A stretch of DNA of 64,000 bases from Armigeres subalbatus (lineage: Eukaryota > Arthropoda > Insecta > Diptera > Culicidae). The stretch is taken from assembly GCF_024139115.2 (NCBI RefSeq), contig NC_085139.1:6047533-6111532 (forward strand), in the 5' to 3' direction. The translations under genes were made by a program, and so were the position numbers. The notes beneath the pieces were generated by a model. It saw only the letters and a list, made by a program, of their open reading frames with translations. It had not been told where the DNA came from and did not search any database. This document shows, piece by piece, positions 26,001 through 38,000 of this stretch (positions are counted from its first letter, which is position 1; the number at the start of each line of letters is the position of its first letter).

Positions 26001-29000
26001 GCACAATAGAAAAGTTTGGCTTCAGTTTGACAACCAAATCGATTCTATTCGCACCACCCAGGTTTCGCCTTCTTTAAATGTTTGCATTTGCCCGGTATAA
26101 GGCCGTACCGTCGTAGGGGGTGAGAATGAGTCACTATTTCAACCACTTAGGACGTTTTCATCGCTGGTCTATTTTTTGGTCTATTTTTCTAACAGTTTCA
26201 AAAATATGTGTTCAATAAGTTCGAATACACTTTCAAATTTGTTTAAAAAAATGTAGTTAAATTATTTCTTTTCCCGGTTACATTTCATTGGAAGTATTGT
26301 TTATAAGGAACGTTTGTGACATTTCTTCTGGAATGACCTTTATTTTGTACTTCTTCACGAGCTTCAAACGTTTCGCATGGGCATTTCGTTCCAGATTTAG
26401 AGAATTACGTCTTTAACATAATAAAGGATCAAACAAGAAAATTAAGAGGGTTCAAATCCGGAAAGCTGGGAGGTCGCAAAGTTTTGTCCAAAAAGTCGAT
26501 GAAATTGTCCCCATATAAAGCTTAAATAGCATTTTCCGTGTATAAAGGGTTATCGTCCATGTAGGGCTGATCTCCGTCTTATCACCGGGCCACTGGGGGT
26601 ATAAATCTTCCCCAAAATCTCAGTTTTGTAGTACACCGCAATGATTTTGACCTTCCAAAAATGCTGTTTACAATGCCCCAATCCATGTTCACCGCGCGTA
26701 ATAAACAAACAACAAGTGACAGAATGTCAACACCACACACATCCGTTAGCGTATATAGATAGTACAATCTATAGATGAGCGAAAGCATGGCTGAGTCGAT
26801 TTTTTGCCCGTGCACACGCGCATATGACGTCACAGCCCTTAACGTTACCATTGAAATCGTGACGTCATGCTCGTTTGGAGACACGTTTGACAGTTCGTTT
26901 GGAGACAGAGGATTTATCTTCGCTCATCTATATATTCCACTATCTATATTAGCGTATATATACCGCTAACGCTGACACCAATACTTATACAGAATATGTA
27001 CATTGGGCTTACAAACACAATGATCAAACATTTGTATTCGACCTTATTGAACACCCTGTAGACCACCAAAAATAGACCAAAAAATTGCCGTTTTTACCGG
27101 TGATGTTTTAAAATGATTGTTTTTGTTATTTATTTTTGACATTGGATGTTTGTTCTTTTTTTTATTCGTCTAGGAGAAAAAAGCTAATTGTTCGTTCAGG
27201 ATTTTTTTTTCAAATTAAGTGTTTTCTCTTGAGATTTCCACAATATATTTAGATGTGTTCCTTCTCATACACTGAAAACCAAAACTACCCAAAAGTGGGT
27301 TGTTTGCACTCAAAACCGTGGTTTGGGCCAATAACCCAAATTTGAGTTAAATGACTTTTCTGGCACTAGGTAGTTTGCCTTTAATCCCATGTAAACAATT
27401 TACCCAAAGCTGAGTTTAATTTATCCAAAGCGGACCTTGATCAACCCAAAATAGAGAATATTGAATTTACTCAAATTTGGGTTATTGGGCTGAGCAACCT
27501 CGGTGAGGTGTTTGCATCTTGCTCTAGTTTTGATAGCAATCATGGGAAAAAAGGGAAAACTACCCAAATTTGGGTAAATTTTTTCTGCGATATTCTCAAT
27601 AGTGCGTATATTGAACTCAAAGTTTGGGTTGATTTATCTGTCCGTGTACTACAGAGAGGAATTAAGTTATCAGGACAGGATGACCGTCAAAATCCGCGGG
27701 GGGTAGGAAAACACCAGTTCCGTAGCGGTCGTTGCAAAGAAAATCTTCCCACGCCGGGTTCTAGTTCCTCGGGGGCAGCCTACAAAGGAAATTATTAAAA
27801 CTGAACCTTCGAACTGACTACAGAACGAGGCTCCGTCGAACTACACAAATAAGCTGGGTGAAAAACGTTCAATGGCATCAACACTCCTCCATCGGCTGAT
27901 AAACGGCGACAACCAATACTACTCTATCGTCCTGGATAGTACGATACACTCTTGAAGGAGTTCTTGAAGTAAGTCCTGGAGGAGTTTTTGGAGGAACTTC
28001 TGGAGGAGGAATTCTTGTAGGAGTTCCTGGAAGAACTTCTGGACTTCCTGGAGAAAATTTTGAAAGAATTGCTGAAGAAACTCCTGAAAGAATTTTTGGA
28101 GGAATTTGTGACGGATGAATTCTTAGAGGTACTCCTGGAGGATTTCTTAGAGAAACTCCTGAAGGAATTCTTGGAGGAACTCCAGGAAAATTTCTCCGAG
28201 GAACTCCTAGAGATTTTCTTCGAGGAACTTCTGGAATAGTTCCTGAAGGAACTTCTTATGAAACTTTTGGAGTTCTTGTATTCTTATTATTATTTTTTTT
28301 TGAAAGAATGGCTGGAGAAACTTCAAAGGAATTCTTAGAGGAACTCCTGGAGCAGTTCTTGGAAAAACTTCTGGAGGAATTCCTGGAAGAATTCTTAAAG
28401 AAACTCTTGCAGGAGGAATTCTTGGAGGAACTCCTGGAAGATCTCCTTGAGGATCTTTTAGAGGAATTCCAAGAGGAACTCCTGGAGAAATTCTTGAAGG
28501 AACTTCTAGAGGAACTTCCAGACGATTTTTTGGAAAAATCCCTGATGGATTTCTTGGAGGAAATTCTAAAGAAATTCTGGGAAGAATTCTTGGAGAAACT
28601 CCTGGAGGAATTCTTGGAGGAACTTCTGGAGGAGGAATTCTTGTAGGAGCTCCTGGAGGAATTTCTGGAAGACTTTCTGAAGGTGTTCGTGGAGGACCTG
28701 CTGAAGGACTTCCTGGAGAAATTTTTGATAGAATTGCTGGAGAACTGAACTTCTGAAAGAATTCTTTGAGGAATTCATGGAGGAGTTCTTGGAGGAATTT
28801 TTAGAGAAAGTCCTGGAGGAACTCTTGCAGAAAGAATTCTTGGAGGAACTTCTGGAAGATCTCATTGATGAACTTTTAGAGGAATTCCAGGAGAAATTCG
28901 TGAAGGAACTTTTCAAGGAATTCCTGGAAGAATTCTTGGAGGAACTGCTGGAGGAATTTTTGAAGGAACTCCTGAAATAACTTTCGGACGAATTCCTTGT

Positions 29001-32000
29001 GAAACTCCTGGCGGAATTCGTGGAGGAACTGCTGGACGAATTCTTGAAGGAACTCCTAGAGGAATTTCTGGAGCATCTCCTGAAGCAGTTTCTGGAAGAA
29101 TTCTTTGAGGAATTCCTGGAGGAATTCTTGAAAAAAATCCAGGAGGAATTATTGGAGGAATTTTAAGAAAAAATTCAAGAGAGAAGGAACTCCGGAGAAG
29201 CTTATGGAGGAATTCTTGAAGAAGTTCCTGAGAGAATTCTGGAAGGAACTCCTGGTGGAATTCTTAGGGGAACCCCTAGCGAAATTTGTGGAGGAGCTTC
29301 TGGAGGAATTCTTTGAGGAAGTTCTGGAGGAATTCTTGAACGAACCCCTGGAAGAATTCTATGGAGAACTCCTGGAGGAATTATTTGAGGGACTCCTGGA
29401 GGAAGTATGCAAGGAATTCTTTGAGGAACTCCTGGTGGAATTTCTGGAGGAACTTTAAGAGGAGCTCTGGAGAAACTTCTGGAGGAATTCTTGAAGGAAC
29501 TCCTGGAAGAATTCTTGAAGTAACATTGGCATTTGGGGGACGTTCTGGAGGAATTCTTGAAGGAACTCCTAGAGAAATTCTTTGAGGTACTCCTGCATGA
29601 GTTCTTGTCGGAACTCCTAGACGAATTTTTGGAGGAACTTCTGGATAAATTTTTGGCGGAGCTCCTGTAGAAATTTCTGGATAATCTCCTGAAGGAGTTT
29701 TTGGTGGAATTCTTCGAAAAACTCCTGGGTGAATTCTTGGGGGAACTCCTTGAGAAATTCTTGAAGGAACACCTGAAGACATTTTTGAAGAAATTCTCTG
29801 AGAAACTCCTGAATATTTCCTGAAGGAACTCCAGGAAGAATTTCTGGAGGAATTTCAAGAGAAACTCCTTGTCAAAATCATTAAATGATTCCCGCCGAAA
29901 CACTGGAAGGATTCACGCCAGAATCCGCGAAGGGTTTGTAAAGAATGTGAAGAATTTCCGTCGGAATCCGCGAAGAAATCTTGTCGTAATCGCTGATGAA
30001 TTTTTGTCGGCATCTGCGAAGGATTGAGTCAAAAACGGGAAGGATTTCATTCAGAATTTGCTACGGGTTCACATTAGAAATCGAACGGTTCCCGTTAATT
30101 TTTTGCGAAGTATTCCTGACGGTACTCGCGAAGAACTTTTACGTCAGAAACCGCGGATTCCCGTCGGAATCTGCGAGTTTCCCGCCGTAATTTGCAAAGG
30201 ATTCCCTACGGTATCTGCTATAAATTCCACTCGGATTATGTGAAGGATTCCAGATGGAGCTGCGAAGGAATCTTGTCAAAATCCTCAACGGACTCCTTTC
30301 AAATTTCGCGTATGATTCTGTGGATTGCCTCTCAGCTCTTTCAATTCACAGTGAACCTAAAAAGATTAAATTTTGTTAAATAGTATGCGTTAAAAATATT
30401 TATAATTACCAACATTGTCGGAATCTGGTGAAATATTATTTAAAATAAATAAAATCCGCGGAAGATATTCATCAAAATACGCGAACATAAACATAAATAA
30501 AACTCTTCTTTGTATTTTTATTGGGTTACAAAATTTGGAGCAGACTGCAAATTCTGGTCTAAAACTCAGAAAAAATGAAACAGTTTTAATTTTTTGAATC
30601 AAAACTGTTCGAAAAATAAATTTAGACCGCTCCGGTGAAAATGGTGAAAATGGAAAATTTTTGGTCTATTAAACTGTCAAAATTTGGAATATACTGACAC
30701 CAGTGAAAACGTCCTTAGATTGGATTGAGGGCAAGAAGACTAAAGACTAAAGGCTCCCCCAGACCTAAGCGGTTCGCCGCGACGGCGACAACCAATCACC
30801 GCGATTCTATCGTTGGGTCGCTGCAGGCAATATCCTATTTACGCTTCCATACCTACGGCGACAGAATCGCTGTCGCCAAGCGATGGAATCGCGTCACGGC
30901 TGTCGCGTCGCATGTGTTTGAGGGAACCTTAAAATATAAGAGACCTTTTTGGACGATTTTGCTCTTTGACCTCCACACTGCCAGAGTGAAAGCGATGACC
31001 CATTCTCACCCCCAGACCCATTGTCACCCCCGTTGTGGTGTCGGTAGTCGTATTTGCAAATATGTTTTGCTTCAAAACATTCTAAATTAATGATTTCGTG
31101 TGTGTTACTTCTACGTGAAGTTAAACGATTTACAATGATATGGAAATGCTAATATCATCTTCCAAACTTGGACGTACATGTTCATGATAGCATTAGAGGC
31201 GAAAGTATAGAATTGATAGTTCCGTTAGGATACGGCAGGCATGAAGAATGTTTTTATAGAAGTCGATTTGACAGCGAGCGGAGGGCAATATTTGAACCGG
31301 TGCCAGCGAAAGTGGTACATGTTACATTGAGTAAATTTTACAGGAGACGCATTTTTCCAAAAACCTCAAAAATAAAATTCGAATTAGCTATTTTCTGCAA
31401 TTTAACTGTACCAACGTGTTATGACTGGTGTGCCTAAAGGTAGTAATGAGAAATATGTGAAGTTTCTTGACAAATTTCAAGTTTGTTTGAACAAAATGCA
31501 CATGTACCACTATTAATGGGAACAAAATGCAACAGAAACCGAAAATCGTTGCCAGTAAAAGTGGTACATGTTCATTTATAAAATTATTTTAAACGGCAGT
31601 AAACCGTTTTGAAATTTAAAATAGTGTTAGAATCTGTTGCGGGAACATCTTTGTTGTTGATTTTTCTTTTCAATAAGCTGATTTTAGCGGGTAGAACTGT
31701 ACATGTACCACTTTTCCTGTCAACGAAATTGCCATTGTGATATATACCAGAAATTAAAAAGTGCATATCTCCAGATTTAGTTGTCAAAAATCACTTTTTC
31801 GTCATTCCCTTACCAGATCTTTGCTAATAGAAGCCGTTGGTGTGAAAAACACAAAATCGACGAAAATGGTTTATGTACCACTTTCGCTGGCACCGGTTCA
31901 TTTGTGATGGCACATATCGCACGACCTTCCTTCTGCCAAGCTCCCGTATGAAGGGGGAGGGAAGAATATCAGTGTGGAAGCTGATATAGCCAGTGGAGAT

Positions 32001-35000
32001 ATACGATGATATACGATGATATACGAATGCAAAAATGGTAACTTGGCTTAGAAACCTCGCATCGCAGTTAATAACTGTGCTGAATGAACACTAAGCGGCG
32101 AGGCGGCTCTGTCCCAGTGTGGGGATGTAATGCCAATAAGAAGAAGAAGAAGAATGTAAACTCAATGATTATTCGCTTTACATAATAATTAGGTGAATTT
32201 TGAGGCTTTACAAAGCTAAAGAACACATTATTGAACTACTTGTAACATAAGTAAAATTAAACCTGCAAATTGGTATTCACCGCGAAAAGTTTCACCGCGA
32301 AATAGTACTAACCGCGGAATGGTATACCGCCAAATAATATAAACCGCGAAATGTTATACCGCGATATGATACTGAACGCGAAGTGGTAGACCGCGAAATG
32401 GTTAACCGCGGAATGTTTTACCGCGAAATGTCGTACAATCGTCGCTGCTTGCAACCCACATTGCGGCATACCAATTTCGGTCCACAGTTTTTCACTGAAT
32501 GCGAACATCAAATTAACTAAAAGCGTCTTGTTTTTCCTGCTTCCTCTCTTCCGCTCCTTAGCATTTTCGGATTGGAAATTGTCTCGACCTCCCTGGGCAT
32601 AAAAGTATCATCGTGTTGGCATCATGATATAGGAATGCAGAAATGGTAACTTGGCTTAGAAACCTCGCAGATAATAACTGTAGAAGTGCTTGATGAATAC
32701 CAAGCTGCGAGGCGGCAATGTCGCAGTGGGGGATGTAATGCCAATGAAGATTGAAGACGAAGACGACCGATTTCCAAAACAAAAGCCGCCTCCGGTTTTA
32801 CACTTTTTCACGATCTATAATCCAAATCCTGTGGGTGTTGTTTTGACACACAAGACGTTTTGAAGTAAAAAGAAGCAGTACCTACGGGTTATTGGTGAGA
32901 ATGTTTAGATTTTGGAGTTTCACCAACAGGAACTAATTTTTCCACAAGCACATGTAGCAAAAGGCGTGAAGATAAAATTTTGGATTGCAATTATGTGAAT
33001 TCGTCTATGGAAAAAGGCCTACAGAACAAACACGAGCCCTTTTACCTTATGTAGCATCATCGTCATCATTACCACCGTCATGCACTGTAGGTCGGTGTGG
33101 CAATCACAGCATCCTACCTGAGAGGATGCAACATCCACCGAGGAATGATACTCTACTCCAATAAATTATTCTCTCTTAGAATCTCACACATTAAACTATT
33201 GTATCGATACCTATTCTTTTCCAACACTCTACACACGAACAATTGTACCCGAATTGAATTTTATAATAAAGCAGACCAATTAGTATTAGCTCACTACTCA
33301 ATCGGAGCACATCTTTCTTTGCCTCATACAAATTAATTGTACGTCGGGCTGATCGCCGAAAGATAATCCCACCGATTGAAAGAGCACTAAAGTGGTGACC
33401 CCGACGTGATCATCCACACAATAGACACTGTGTTTTTTTTTGTCTATCGCGAATCGTGAAGTCGAAGTATTTGTCGGTCGATTACGTTTGCTCAAAATGT
33501 CGTTGGAAGAAAAATCCAGCTCCAGCGGTGCGGTTGGGAATCAACCAACAGTCGTCGAGGCAATAAACGCACCACGACTAAATCCCCCCAGCATGGCCGA
33601 CACGAATATCGAGACATACTTTATGTCGCTCGAATTCTGGTTCGCAGCATCAGGGATTAGTACCCATCCCCAGCACGACTCCCGCAAGTATAACATCGTG
33701 ATGGCACAGGTGCCGCCAACCAAGTTGACCGAGCTACGGTCGATTATCGAGGCTACCCCAGTGAATGACAAATACGTTTACATCAAGACCAAGCTGACCG
33801 AGTATTTTGCGGATAGTCAGCAGCGACGTCTCCAGCGTGTTTTGTCCGATATGCCCCTAGGGGACCTAAAACCCAGCCAGCTCTTCAACGAGATGAAGCG
33901 AGTTGCAGGAAATTCGCTCGGTGAAGCGGTGCTGCTCGACCTGTGGGCAACCAGATTGCCGCCGCATGCCCAATAGACTGGCCCAGGAAACAAAAAGTTG
34001 TCTAATTCCACGGGGCACCCCCCAGAATTGTGTCTTTGGGTGAGAAAATCAATCTCTGAAAATTTCAGCTCAATCGCTTGTTGCATAAGCTGGCGCATTT
34101 GATTTGAAGTTTGTATGGGGATTTCAGCCAAAATGTATAGGAAAATACACCTCCGTCACTCATTCGATCTGGAAATTGGTTCTGATTGCTCGATTAACCT
34201 CAGAATTGCAAAAAGTGCAGTTAGGATGTTACAGAGCTATTTTACAGAACATTGTACAATGATTAAATGAACTTTTATATAGTTTTCAACAACAACAACA
34301 ACAACAACATTTTGTCTCCCCATACTAAGCTGGGCCAGTCTAATGCCCAAGCAGCAGTGATCGCCTCGAGAGGAGATGCAGCAGATAAAATCACCATCGC
34401 CGACGCCATTGTGGACTCGATGGTTTTGCGTAAAATTAATTCTATCGACCATCACGCGCAAAATTTTGCAATGGCGGTTTCAAGCGATCTGGAGCCTTCA
34501 GCTATTGATCCGTTGCAGGAGCTTAAGCGGAAATTGCGGAGTTATCCAGGCGGCTCGAAAAGTATTGCCTTCATCAAAAAATGTTCGCGGTCGTTCTCGT
34601 TCCCGTTCACGTGGGGGCGAAAAGCATCGCACACGTCGTGAAGAAGGATCGTCAACTGGACCATGTTGGTATCATCGCACATTCGGGAACGATGCCCGAA
34701 GATGCCGCAAACCCTGCACACATTGCCAACAAAGTTCCTCCAACCAACAATGACATCACTTTGCTGATACTGTGGTGGAAATTGGCGAACTTTCCAACAC
34801 AGCCGCAATTTATCGCCTAAAATTTCCGGACTCTACGACGCATATGCAGTTTTAATTGACACCGGAGCTGATGTGTCCGTCGTACCGAAAGAAATGAATT
34901 CAGCTAAAGTGAAACCAACAACGATGAAATTGTTCGCCGCGAATGGGACGCCAATTCAAGTTTACGGTGAGGTGTTGCTTAAAGTGAATCTCGGTCTCCG

Positions 35001-38000
35001 CCGCGAGTTTTTGTGGACGTTTATAATCGCCGACGTTACTTCGGGAATAATCGGTGCCGATTTTATATGCCACTTCGGTTTATTAATTATCGACAACAAC
35101 ACCCATCTTGAGTCGGCCGGGCTGCTTACCCGGACCAGTGAATATTCGATTAAGACTTTTAGTGCAATGTCGCCGTTCGCTGAGATACTGGCCGAATTTT
35201 CAAGCATCACTCGCCTTGCAGCCCCGGGTACTATCAGCAAATCATCGATCGTTCACCGCATCGAGACAACCGGCCAGCCAGTCTCCGCCAAACCACGCCG
35301 ACTTCCACCGGATAAACTCGAAGCTGCCCGCACCGAATTCGAACATCTTATGAAGCTAGGAATCTGCCGACCGTCCAGCAGCAACTGGGCCAGCCCGCTC
35401 CATATGGTAAAGAAAGCGGATGGTTCCTGGCGGCCATGTGGAGACTATCGTGCCTTGAACGCCCAGACAATACCTGATCGATACCCGTTGCCGTACCTAC
35501 AGGACTTCACGACCATTTTGCAAGGTAAAACAATATTTTCTAAAGTTGACTTGCAGAAGGCCTTCCATCAGGTACCGATCCATCCAGATGACATCTCGAA
35601 AACAGCCATCACGACGCCGTTCGGTCTGTTTGGTTTCTCGTTCATGACGTTTGGATTGCGAAACGCAGCTCAAACATTTCAACTTTCCACGAGGTTGTTC
35701 GGGGATTGGACTTCATATTTCCCTACATCGACGATTTGTTCATCGCCTCCTCATCCCCCGAGGAACACCGTGACCATTTACGCCAGCTGTTTGAGAGGCT
35801 CAAGCAGCACAATCTGGCAATAAACGTTGCTAAATGTGAATTCGGCCGTGAGGCTCTAGACTTTCTGGGACATTCCGTTTCCGCCGAAGGCATTCGGCCT
35901 TTACCGGAGCGCGTTGAGGCCATCCAGAACTTTAACCAACCATCAACAGTGAAGGAGTTGAAGTCATTCTTGGCCATGATAAACTTTTATCGAAGATTTA
36001 TACCGAAAGCCATCGAAGCTCAGATTCCGTTGCTGGCAATGACCCCTGGCAACAAACGCAACGATCGCTCCAAATTGGCATGGACTAGTGAAGCCACAGC
36101 CGCATTTGAGAAATGCAAGCAGCAACTTTCTCAAGCTACACTTCTCGCACATCCCGCCAAATCCGCAGAATTGTCGCTGTGGGTCGACGCATCCGACGTT
36201 GCAGCAGGGGCGGTGTTGCATCAGGTCATCGCCGAAGAAGTTCAGCCATTGGGTTTTTCTCGAAAAAGTTCGACAAAGCTCAGTTACGCTACAGCACCTA
36301 CGATCGCGAGCTTACAGCGATCTTCCTCGCAGTTCGGCACTTCAAGTTCATGTTAGAAGGACGAAGCTGCCACATCTACACGGACCATAAACCGATCATC
36401 TTCGCCTTCCGTCAGAAACTCGATAAGGCATCCGATCGCCAAGCTCGTCAGCTGGACTTCATTGGGCAAATAACAACGGATATCCGACACATCGTTGGCA
36501 GGGACAACATCGTCGCTAATTTACTTTCCCGTAGAGTAGAGTGGGGCAAGAGTACGCACTTAGTTTTCAATCGATCATGTGGCCCTTATGAAACAAGCTT
36601 CTGCATATCAAATCAGTGTCGATGATTCATATACTCTTCCTTTATGTTACCCAGTGGAAAAAATATTGAAATTATTGAGATTCGGTTTAGTAGAACCCTT
36701 ATTGCAAGACAAGTGAAAAACGCACTCTTACCCCACCGGTGGGGTAAAAGTGCGCATTGGGTGGGGTAAGAGTACGCATTTATCCAATCATGTGCTTTAA
36801 GTATATATTAACACAGATAAGAGTTAATAACATTTAATTGATGTTTAATGAGCATATATTAGGGAATGTTTAAAGATTACGTAACTTTTAAAAGGGGAGG
36901 GGTCCTAAAAATGTGCACTTTCATACGAAAAACCATTGTTTTTTATATATACAAAAAACTACAGAGGTAAAAATATATATCAGGTTTTGCGTGGCGTATA
37001 CAAAGGCATTTTCCTTAAAGAAAGTCCACCAATCACGTAACGTAAAATTTGGCTATTTCATCACCCCTCCCCCCCTATCTTACACTATTTGTATGAATCC
37101 TCTAAAATTATATGGATCGTCACACATCTCACAACCCCTCCCAGCAAAACGTTGCGTAATTTATGAATGTTTCTTTTGATTAAATGAAATTATAATTTTG
37201 ATGAAATTGTGTTTTCGTACTATGTTTAGGTGTACAACAAGTCCTAATACAGTTTCATTATTTCGCTTCAGTGCTTTGTTCGCTAAGTCCTTTCTAACAC
37301 CGAATTACTTCAACTTATCCTAAAAACTTGTGATAATTTCAAATTTTGTCCCTTTTTTCTTAGTTGTGGATCTTTACGCTTTGGAAGAAGTCTTATTTCA
37401 GCCGGAGATACGGGTTTGACATCATAACTTGAAGATTCATATGCGTACTCTTGCCCCACCGGTTCATGCGTACTTTTACCCCACAGTCCCAAAAATTATT
37501 CAAGTAATGGTTTTGATTTCTTGGAAAACCAACCGGATTGGTGTTCTGTACCATAAAGTACTCTATACAATAGGTTATCGAAATGGTATAATGTTCACCT
37601 GATTGAACGTATATGTGGTAATGAAATACTAGTTGCGGAAACCCAATTATTTTAAGCAAAATGACTTAAAAGTTATTTAACTCCATATCTCCCTTGTTGT
37701 TTATTCAAATCGTTTACAATTACACATGATAATAGTTGGCCAGAATACCTGTCAAACTGATGCAGTGCTACTAGTTTATCTTTTTTTATTACTTCAAAAA
37801 TCGAAAACGTACTCTTACCCCACGCGCACTCTTGCCCCACTCTACTCTATAGCTGCCATCCAAAGCACGCCCTCTCTAGATTTCGGCGCACTTGCCGAAG
37901 ACCAACAAACCGACGATGAACTTCGAAATATTATAGAAGGTAAATCGCATTCCTCATTGAAGTTAAAACTTTTTACTATTCCAGGCAGCGCAAAACAACT

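Larger units (their letters stand above)
26151..30713. mobile_element. candidate 4.6-kb element around minisatellites
   Basis: GACGTTTTCA at 26151 and TGAAAACGTC ending at 30713 are inverted, and CTTAG flanks both sides (26146-26150, 30714-30718). Beyond the first 10 bp the ends match only loosely (CTGGT and TTTTTGGTCTAT zones). A further outer inverted pair GGGGGTGAGAATGAGTCA (26116) and TGACCCATTCTCACCCCC (near 31000) suggests a MITE around or beside it. Superfamily unknown. Confidence 0.35.
20791..32440. mobile_element. 11.65-kb Mutator-like composite element
   Basis: The ends are inverted: GGTTGTCCGACATTTCGCGG at 20791 and, read on the minus strand from 32440, GATTGTACGACATTTCGCGG. They stay alike for about 54 bp with three mismatches. 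Both ends then continue as tandem 15- and 17-bp minirepeats with core TTTCGCGGT (20803-20915 and 32270-32430). A 9-bp duplication GTCGCTGCT flanks it exactly (20782-20790, 32441-32449). The Pao zinc-knuckle coding sequence resumes in frame on the other side. A 9-bp duplication is the mark of Mutator-type transposition. No transposase is recognisable inside. About 4.4 kb of its length is a later copia insertion. Confidence 0.78.

Noticed and set aside
28308..28646. Leu-Glu-rich coiled-coil protein
   Set aside because: The frame follows a 12-bp minisatellite unit and opposite-strand frames of similar length exist.
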